Below the pieces are notes generated by a model. It was not told the DNA's origin. It ran no database searches and saw only the letters and a program-made list of their open reading frames with translations. Source: an uncultured Clostridium sp. (GTDB lineage Bacteria > Cyanobacteriota > Vampirovibrionia > Gastranaerophilales > Gastranaerophilaceae). Taken from it: a DNA stretch of 18,172 bases. Where the stretch lies: contig CAJMDF010000039.1 in NCBI GenBank assembly GCA_905212085.1, positions 1 through 18,172 on the forward strand. The letters run 5' to 3'. The stretch's first letter is position 1; each line of letters begins with the position of its first letter. This document shows, piece by piece, positions 12,975-18,172 of the stretch. The position numbers and the translations under genes were made by a program.

Positions 12975-14576
12975 ATGAATAATGGAAAAATTGTAGTAGT
13001 TGATGATGAAAAAATGGTTACCTCAGCATTCAAAACTTTGTTTAAAGTTGAGGGATATTCTGACGTACATTTATTTAACAGCCCCAAAGAAGCAGTTTGC
13101 TTCTTAAAAGAAAATACCCCAGACTTGATTATTTCTGATTTTATAATGCCTGAGATGAATGGGTTAGAATTTTTAACAGAGGCTAAAAAGCTTTATCCTG
13201 AAGTAAGTATGATACTTTTAACCGGGTATGCTGATAAGGAAAATGCAATAAAAGCTATAAATGAAATTGGGTTGTATAAATATATAGAAAAACCTTGGGA
13301 TAATGATGACTTACTTATGAACATTAAAAATGGTATTGAAAGAAGTCATTTGTTAGAAAATTTGAGAAATAAAATTAGTGAATTAGAAGATGCAAAGAAA
13401 AAATTGCAGGATTATTCAACTAATTTAGAAAAAATTGTCGCAGAGCGTACTGCAGACTTATCCGAAGCAAATAAAAAACTGTCAGGAATTATTAATTACT
13501 GTGCAGACGGAATTATTATTGTTGACGGAAAAGGTAATATTGAACAAGTTAACCCTGCTTGCGAAAATATGGTCGGATTATCTGAAAAATCTCTTTGTAA
13601 AAAGAAATTCCAGGAAATTGCATATTCTAATGTAAAAGAATTTAATTCAGCAAAAAATAATAAATCCGGTGAAATTTTTGGCTTAAGTGAGGAAAATTCA
13701 GAGATTTTATTGCGTGACTATTTTATTGTAAATGAATTGAGCGGTATACATATTCCTGTAGAAATAAGTTTTGCTGCAATTTCAGGTGAAAATAATAATT
13801 TTGATAAGTTTGTAGGTGTTATAAGAGATGTGAGTGTTCAAAAAGAAACAGAAAGATTAAGAGATGATTTTATTGCAACTCTTACTCATGATATGAGAAC
13901 TCCTCTATTAGCAGCGATTCAAACTCTAAAATTTTTCTTGGAAGGTGCAATTGGAGAACTTGATGAAAAGCAAAAAGTATTATTATCTACTATGCTCCAA
14001 AGCAATGAAGATTTGTTAGGACTAGTTAATGCTCTTCTAGAGGTCTATCGTTTTGAAAGCGGCAAATTAACTCTGTGTAAGACAGTATTCCCTGTAAAAG
14101 ATTTAGTAGAACAATGTTATACAGAACTAAAACCGCTTGCTATAAAGAAAAATTTGAAATTTGAAGTAACTTTTGACATGCCAGATAATTTGCATATTTT
14201 AGCAGATAGAGCAGAAATAAAAAGAGTTATTACAAATTTATGCGGTAATGCTCTAAATTATACAAATAAAGGCGGAGAAATAAGGGTTCTGGCAAAGGCT
14301 CAAAGCGGTGATTTTATTTTTTCTGTTACAGATAATGGAAATGGTATTCCTCAAGCTGATATTCCGAATTTATTTAAGAGATTTTCTCAAGGCACAACAA
14401 GGAAAAGATCTACTGGCACTGGACTAGGGCTTTATCTTTCAAGACAAATTATAGAGGCTCATAGCGGTAAAATATGGGTAGATAGCAAAGTTGATAAAGG
14501 CAGTGAATTTTCATTCTTATTAACAGATGTAGTAAAAGATCCAACAATCAAAGAAAGACAGGTTTCAAATGGCTAA
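12975..14576 (+). CDS. Receiver-PAS-histidine kinase hybrid
   Basis: This 533-residue cytosolic sensor kinase (from ATG 12975) has no transmembrane helix. The order is: receiver domain (1-125) with acidic pocket Asp10/Asp11, phospho-acceptor Asp55 (ISDFIMPEMNG), Thr83 and Lys106 (EKPW); a coiled coil (about 126-170); a PAS domain (about 170-295, GIIIVDGKGNIEQVNPA); a dimerisation/phospho-acceptor helix with His305 (LTHDMRTPL); and an ATPase domain with NLCGNALNY (N box), DNGNGIP (G1) and GTGLGLYL (G2). All catalytic motifs are present. The receiver at the N terminus means the kinase output may itself be controlled by another phosphodonor. It overlaps the next gene, its likely cognate regulator, by 8 bp. 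The input signal is unknown; the PAS region has no recognisable cofactor signature. Confidence 0.92.
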   Translation: MNNGKIVVVDDEKMVTSAFKTLFKVEGYSDVHLFNSPKEAVCFLKENTPDLIISDFIMPEMNGLEFLTEAKKLYPEVSMILLTGYADKENAIKAINEIGLYKYIEKPWDNDDLLMNIKNGIERSHLLENLRNKISELEDAKKKLQDYSTNLEKIVAERTADLSEANKKLSGIINYCADGIIIVDGKGNIEQVNPACENMVGLSEKSLCKKKFQEIAYSNVKEFNSAKNNKSGEIFGLSEENSEILLRDYFIVNELSGIHIPVEISFAAISGENNNFDKFVGVIRDVSVQKETERLRDDFIATLTHDMRTPLLAAIQTLKFFLEGAIGELDEKQKVLLSTMLQSNEDLLGLVNALLEVYRFESGKLTLCKTVFPVKDLVEQCYTELKPLAIKKNLKFEVTFDMPDNLHILADRAEIKRVITNLCGNALNYTNKGGEIRVLAKAQSGDFIFSVTDNGNGIPQADIPNLFKRFSQGTTRKRSTGTGLGLYLSRQIIEAHSGKIWVDSKVDKGSEFSFLLTDVVKDPTIKERQVSNG

Positions 14577-15243
14577 AAATATCAGAGTAGTAATTGTCGA
14601 AGACCATGATATGGCTCGTATGGGGCTATCAGTAGTGCTAGGCAATCACCCTAATATTGAAGTTGCAGCAATGTGTGCAGACGGTCAAGATGGTGTTGAT
14701 AAAGCGCTGGAATTGATTCCTGATGTTGTGATTATGGATATAGGCTTACCTACTATTGATGGGATTGAAGCAACTAAGAGAATTAAAGCTTCGAATAATA
14801 AAATAAAAGTTTTAATGTACACTTCAAGAGAGGATGAAGATGATATCTTTGATTCATTTCAAGCTGGTGCTGACGGGTATATTACAAAAGGTGCAACCTC
14901 TGAGCAGACTGTATCTGCAGTCCTAGCTGTTTCAGAAGGCGCAGGCTGGCTGGATCCTGCTATTGCAAAAGTTGTACTTACAAATATTAGACGTACAAGT
15001 TCCAATACAGAACGCAAAGGTGAAATTAATTATAAATTGGGAAAAAATTTATACGGATTGACAGAACGAGAAATGGAAGTCTTGGCTTTAATTGTCGATG
15101 GGCTGACAAATCCGCAAATTGCGGAAAAGCTTGTTATTACAATTTCAACTACAAAAACTCATGTTCACAGTATTTTACAAAAATTATATGTAAATACTCG
15201 ATCAAAAGCTATATCAATGGCTATGAAAGAGGGTTTAGTATAG
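14569..15243 (+). CDS. NarL/FixJ-family response regulator
   Basis: This 224-residue transcription factor has a receiver domain (5-120) with Glu11/Asp12, phospho-acceptor Asp57 (VIMDIGLP), Thr84-Ser85 and Lys108. A linker containing GAGWLDPAIA resembles that of cyanobacterial LuxR-type regulators. A LuxR-type HTH follows at about 157-220 (LTEREMEVLALIVDGLTNPQIAEKL...TTKTHVHSILQKL). It overlaps the kinase gene by 8 bp and is followed after one base by the next gene, so kinase, regulator and the unknown membrane protein are probably one transcript and one pathway. The domains are unmistakable; its targets are not known. Confidence 0.93.
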   Translation: MAKNIRVVIVEDHDMARMGLSVVLGNHPNIEVAAMCADGQDGVDKALELIPDVVIMDIGLPTIDGIEATKRIKASNNKIKVLMYTSREDEDDIFDSFQAGADGYITKGATSEQTVSAVLAVSEGAGWLDPAIAKVVLTNIRRTSSNTERKGEINYKLGKNLYGLTEREMEVLALIVDGLTNPQIAEKLVITISTTKTHVHSILQKLYVNTRSKAISMAMKEGLV

Positions 15244-15244
15244 T

Positions 15245-16624
15245 ATGATTTATGCTCTGTTAGGGATTGCTGCAGCTTTTTGTGCATATATTCAATGGGG
15301 CGATGAAATACCTGTTCCATACATTCATAATGATAATAATCAAAAAGAAGCTAAATATCTTCATAATGTGAATAAAAGGGCTGAAAAAGAAAAATTTGAG
15401 AAAGCAAAACTTAACAGAAATCCAAGCGGATATATGACTGTTGAAGAATATGAGTTGCTATCAACACCAAAAGATAGAATGACTGTTGAAGTTGATATTC
15501 CTAAAACTCCTATTCCTGCTGATATGGTATATGTACCTCAACCTGCTTATAAAATTGTAAGGTATAATAATCCGCCAGGAAGTCCAGAAATCGAGCTATC
15601 AAAGACTTTTTATCAAAAACGTCAGCAAAACGCTCAAGGTATTGTATCACCTGATTTTACAAAGTTAGTGTATCCGGCTGTCTATTATTATCCAAACAGT
15701 GGTTCTACAGCTTGTGATTTATTTGTTATAAATCTTGAAGAAGCTAAGTCAAATATGGATAAGATTTTAACTGCTAATACTATTCATAGACTTTCTGATC
15801 CTATTTTATCAACTGATAAGACCAATGATAATTATTATACTTTTAGGACTCTTACACCTATTGATTTTTCTGCAGATGGCTCGAAATTACTTGTAAAAGA
15901 AAAAATTGGAAATACAAGAGATGGAATTTGGAAGACAACTCCGATTGTGTATGATTTTTCTACTGGGGTTTCTTATGATTTAATTGAGGTCAGAGATGCT
16001 ATAATATATTATTGGAAAGAGTATAAAGATTTAAATCTGGATGATAAAAGATGGGATGTATACCCATTAGGTTTTGCTGCAGATGAACCTGATTGGGTAA
16101 TTGTCAATGCTGTCGCATATACAGGTAATACCCCTGTAAATTTAGGAACTTGGAAAGTGTCTTCAAAGGGCGAACAGTCTAGATTAATAACTTTTACAAA
16201 TTCAGAAGTTCAAGTGAGCATGAATGGATATAAGCTTGTAAAAGATGGCATTGTGCCATCAGCAATTACTGAAAATGAGCAGAAACAACTTGAAAAAATA
16301 GAAAAAGCTAAGAAAAAACAAAAGAAAAAAGATGATAAAGCTGAAGTAAAAGCTCTGGAAAAATCATATAAAGCTAAAATTAAAGAGATGGATGCAGAAT
16401 TTAAAAAGTCTGAAAAGGATTATAACTTAAGAAAAAAAATACAAGGCTCTACTTCAGGAGATGATATATTAATTAAATATAGTGAAATAAAGGCTGAGCA
16501 AGAGGCTAAAAAGCAGCAGCAATTAGAAAAGCAAAAAGAAAAAGAATTAAAAGCATTGGAAAAACAAAAGCAAAAAGAAGAAAAAGAGCGTCAAAAAGAA
16601 TTACAAAAATCTAAAAATCAATAA
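15245..16624 (+). CDS. Unknown membrane-anchored protein with TolB-like repeats and a charged coiled-coil tail
   Basis: I do not recognise this 459-residue protein. It starts with a hydrophobic segment (1-17) that looks like a signal anchor. Residues 95-335 contain repeats resembling TolB/WD40-like propeller blades: SPDFTKLVY (135-143), SADGSKLLV (209-217) and GFAADEPDWVIV (276-287). Residues 343-459 are almost entirely Lys, Glu and Gln and should form a long charged coiled coil. A Cys at 13 does not fit a lipobox. It is placed 1 nt after the response regulator and so is likely co-expressed with the two-component pair, perhaps as an accessory sensor or output. The 3' end overlaps the convergent GIY-YIG gene by 14 bp. 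Confidence 0.75.
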   Translation: MIYALLGIAAAFCAYIQWGDEIPVPYIHNDNNQKEAKYLHNVNKRAEKEKFEKAKLNRNPSGYMTVEEYELLSTPKDRMTVEVDIPKTPIPADMVYVPQPAYKIVRYNNPPGSPEIELSKTFYQKRQQNAQGIVSPDFTKLVYPAVYYYPNSGSTACDLFVINLEEAKSNMDKILTANTIHRLSDPILSTDKTNDNYYTFRTLTPIDFSADGSKLLVKEKIGNTRDGIWKTTPIVYDFSTGVSYDLIEVRDAIIYYWKEYKDLNLDDKRWDVYPLGFAADEPDWVIVNAVAYTGNTPVNLGTWKVSSKGEQSRLITFTNSEVQVSMNGYKLVKDGIVPSAITENEQKQLEKIEKAKKKQKKKDDKAEVKALEKSYKAKIKEMDAEFKKSEKDYNLRKKIQGSTSGDDILIKYSEIKAEQEAKKQQQLEKQKEKELKALEKQKQKEEKERQKELQKSKNQ

Positions 16625-16859
16625 GTTTTAACTTTTCTTGATGTGTCAATTTTTTAATTCTTGCTTCTTCTTTCATAGCATCTGATTTTGTATTAAATTC
16701 TTTTTGATATACTATTTTTACAGGTTTGTTTGCTCTTGTGTATTTAGCACCTTTACCTTCTAAATGTGCTAAAAAACGTTTTTCTACATTATCTGTGTAG
16801 CCACAATATAATGTATTTTTGTCTGTTAAAAGAATGTATGTGTAATATTTTTTATCCAT
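16611..16859 (-). CDS. GIY-YIG domain protein (YhbQ/UPF0213-like)
   Basis: This 82-residue stand-alone GIY-YIG module has TYILLTDKNTLYCGYT (7-22), replacing the GIY...YIG strands; Arg28 in EKRFLAH; GKGAKYTR (36-43); and Glu65 in KEEARIKKL, the metal-binding glutamate. Size and motif spacing match the small UPF0213 family, whose members are thought to act on DNA structures; the exact role here is unknown. No Shine-Dalgarno is seen. It lies downstream of a terminator, so it is probably transcribed alone, and its end overlaps the convergent gene. Confidence 0.87.
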   Translation of the reverse strand: MDKKYYTYILLTDKNTLYCGYTDNVEKRFLAHLEGKGAKYTRANKPVKIVYQKEFNTKSDAMKEEARIKKLTHQEKLKLIDF

Positions 16860-16870
16860 AAATAATATAT

Positions 16871-16906
16871 AAATAAAAAAGACGATTTTTATAACCGTCT
16901 TTTAAT
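16871..16906 (-). terminator. Terminator after the Ser/Gly/Cys-rich gene
   Basis: Read on the minus strand, an 8-bp stem AAAAGACG/CGTCTTTT (16877-16884 with 16896-16903) with a few further pairs inside is followed by a T-rich run. It lies about 40 nt after the stop of the gene at 16943-17314. Confidence 0.7.
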
Positions 16907-16942
16907 GTATTTCTTCTTTTTCTTTATTTTCAAAATTTTATA

Positions 16943-17314
16943 TTAGCAAACTGATGTAAAACCACCTGAAGATGCTCCACAAGAAGCTCCTGAAAATCCA
17001 GCGCCACAACTAGCAGTAGATGTTGATGAAGAACAATCAGAAAAACTACCGCTTGATGTTAGTGTTGATACTGCGTTAGAAAAACTGCTTAAAAAACCGC
17101 CTGTGTATGCAACAGTTTCACCTGAGTCTGAATATTGTGTATAATCAACTGCAAAAGGATTACTTGTTGAAAATACATCGTATACCCTTGTTTCAAATAA
17201 ACTATGTTGTTGATACATAGCTAATGATCCTGCTGTTTCTATTGATTCTGCAGGTTTGCTGCTTCTGATATTATTAGTTCTTGCTTCAGATGATTTTGCT
17301 GCAATGTTGTTCAT
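16943..17314 (-). CDS. Small Ser/Gly/Cys-rich protein with regularly spaced C-terminal cysteines
   Basis: This 123-residue protein is not recognised. Residues 1-75 are polar and of ordinary composition, with no signal peptide or membrane segment. Residues 76-123 are rich in Ser, Gly, Ala and Thr with four cysteines: Cys94, Cys103, Cys112 and the final residue Cys123, spaced x8, x8, x10. The leader-plus-Cys/Ser-core layout recalls ribosomally made, modified peptides, but no modification enzyme lies nearby; a structural or surface protein is equally possible. AGGAG lies 8 nt before the ATG, and a terminator follows. It is a single-gene unit. Confidence 0.7.
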   Translation of the reverse strand: MNNIAAKSSEARTNNIRSSKPAESIETAGSLAMYQQHSLFETRVYDVFSTSNPFAVDYTQYSDSGETVAYTGGFLSSFSNAVSTLTSSGSFSDCSSSTSTASCGAGFSGASCGASSGGFTSVC

Positions 17315-17508
17315 TATCTACTCCTATTAATATCTCGTGTCTTACATTTATATAAACAAATTAAATTTTAGAGAATTTCGACATGCTCTTATTTCGTTAC
17401 AATACTTAATATAAGATATCAATCTATAGATTTATCGTTTTAAGACCACTGATTGATGATACTTTTGAAAATATTTAGTATTGTGTATATGTAGAGGATT
17501 ATAAGGAT

Positions 17509-18138
17509 ATGTTAAAAAAGATTTTACTTACTATAATGATATTTACCGGACTTTCAGCTTTTGCTGCAGATAATTTTTTAAATTCTGTAGTAATCGACAA
17601 TAATGAAGGAGACACATCTGTTATATTAAGATCAGATGAAATAACTAAAGTAAAAAAAGAAGTTGAATCTTCTGATAAAATTATTCTTACATTGAAAGGA
17701 ATTTCACAGTCTCCAAATATTAACACTTTATATAAAAATGCAAAAGATGTTGATGGTTTGGTTATTCAAAATGATGGAAATAATGATTTAAAAATATATA
17801 TTGAAGCTCCAAATATTGCAAAAGCAGATATTATATTTGACACACCAAATTCTGCACCAATCACAGTTAGTGATTCTACAGGAGAAGAAAGAGTTGTGTG
17901 GAGTGTTATATCAATTGCAATTTTATTACTTGTAATGCGTTCTGCTAAAAATATTTGTACAGAACCTCCTAAGAAAGATATTAACGAAATAATTAAAGAA
18001 CGTGAAAAAGAGCTTTATAGAAATTTCCAAAAAGAAGTAGCCTCAATGCCGAGTATTGGATACAAATTGAAAGCTTATAATAAACATGTAATAAAGGGAG
18101 AGACTTTAAGATCTTATTCTTCTTATACAAAGGTTTAA
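17509..18138 (+). CDS. Signal-peptide protein with an AMIN-like domain and one C-terminal membrane helix
   Basis: This 209-residue protein has a Sec signal peptide (MLKKILLTIMIFTGLSAFA, cut after 19). A beta-rich domain follows (about 20-120: SVVIDNNEGDTSVILR, DKIILTLKGIS, DGLVIQNDGNNDLKIYIEA), whose pattern resembles AMIN domains that target amidases and PilQ secretins to peptidoglycan. A transmembrane helix (about 129-143, VWSVISIAILLLVM) precedes a basic cytoplasmic tail (145-209). The gene has GAGGA 10 nt upstream of the ATG and a strong terminator after the stop. The topology would tie the periplasm to the cytoplasm. The AMIN assignment is by pattern only; two pilin-like genes in the window make a pilus link plausible but unproven. 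Confidence 0.72.
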   Translation: MLKKILLTIMIFTGLSAFAADNFLNSVVIDNNEGDTSVILRSDEITKVKKEVESSDKIILTLKGISQSPNINTLYKNAKDVDGLVIQNDGNNDLKIYIEAPNIAKADIIFDTPNSAPITVSDSTGEERVVWSVISIAILLLVMRSAKNICTEPPKKDINEIIKEREKELYRNFQKEVASMPSIGYKLKAYNKHVIKGETLRSYSSYTKV

Positions 18139-18168
18139 AAATCCGCACATAAGCGGATTTTTTTTTAT
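18137..18168 (+). terminator. Rho-independent terminator after the AMIN-like gene
   Basis: A 10-bp stem (18137-18146 with 18153-18162) with a 6-nt loop and the GC-rich core CCGC/GCGG is followed by a T-tract. It starts at the stop codon of the gene. Confidence 0.88.
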
Positions 18169-18172
18169 TTAA

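Noticed and set aside
15245..15300. Lipoprotein signal in the unknown protein (Cys13)
   Set aside because: The residues before the Cys (AAF) do not fit a lipobox; a plain signal anchor is more likely.
16943..17314. Firm call of a RiPP precursor
   Set aside because: No modification, protease or transport gene is adjacent, and the N-terminal region has no known leader motif.
17315..17508. Intergenic gap before the AMIN-like gene
   Set aside because: It holds only AT-rich DNA. TTGAAA (17465) and TATATG (17486) are 15 bp apart, too poor a spacing to call a promoter. No small ORF with a ribosome site was found.
1..18172. CRISPR arrays, tRNA genes, insertion sequences, prophage or attachment sites
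   Set aside because: No spaced direct repeats, cloverleaf-like segments, transposase, integrase or terminal inverted repeats were seen on either strand.

Overview
The window is AT-rich, and its content suggests an anaerobic, probably gut- or sediment-dwelling bacterium related to the non-photosynthetic Cyanobacteria (Melainabacteria/Gastranaerophilales). This placement is an inference. It rests on two pilin-like proteins with an Ala-FTLAEVLITLGIIGVVAA leader, a LuxR-type response regulator with a GAGWLDPAIA linker that resembles cyanobacterial regulators, and a superoxide reductase plus ferritin pair typical of anaerobes. No 16S, ribosomal protein or tRNA gene is present to prove it.

Layout. 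1-1808: a minus-strand short-form GT35 glucan phosphorylase homologue with its terminator; its PLP-lysine position is a serine. 2033-4375: a divergent subtilase-fold protein (plus) that converges on a methionine gamma-lyase-family PLP protein (minus). 4494-6342: a secreted VWA protein, a DegT-family aminotransferase homologue and a convergent XRE regulator. 6405-9615: a type IV pilin-like protein facing a two-gene minus-strand unit (YdjC/NaxD-like deacetylase, then a membrane-anchored phospholipase D-like protein). 9698-10651: a GtrB/ArnC-like polyprenyl-phosphate glycosyltransferase, divergent from the deacetylase. 10673-11541: a short ORF ending in a G10 tract, then a second pilin-like gene. 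11591-11845: a long-form SRP RNA (ffs) on the minus strand, sharing a bidirectional terminator with the pilin. 11965-12862: superoxide reductase and ferritin in one overlapping unit, ended by a hairpin terminator. 12975-16624: a receiver-PAS-histidine kinase, a NarL/FixJ response regulator and an unknown membrane-anchored TolB-like/coiled-coil protein in one tight operon. 16611-17314: a GIY-YIG protein and a Ser/Gly/Cys-rich small protein (minus). 17509-18138: a signal-peptide AMIN-like protein with its terminator.

How it fits together. Several genes concern the cell envelope or surface: pilins, AMIN-like protein, VWA, subtilase, PLD, polyprenyl-phosphate sugar transferase and deacetylase. 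Two concern oxygen and iron stress, and one operon is a signalling unit. Gene ends are extremely compact: all four convergent pairs overlap or abut. Three start codons lie 6-7 bases after a -10-like hexamer, which suggests leaderless mRNAs.

The most unusual signals are: the G10 tract, where a change to 8 or 11 G would fuse a well-initiated upstream ORF to the pilin frame (a possible phase-variation switch); the serine replacing the PLP lysine in the phosphorylase homologue; the subtilase with Glu at the catalytic Asp position; and the small protein with a regular C-x8-C-x8-C-x10-C tail. I could run no database searches, so family names are by motif recognition.
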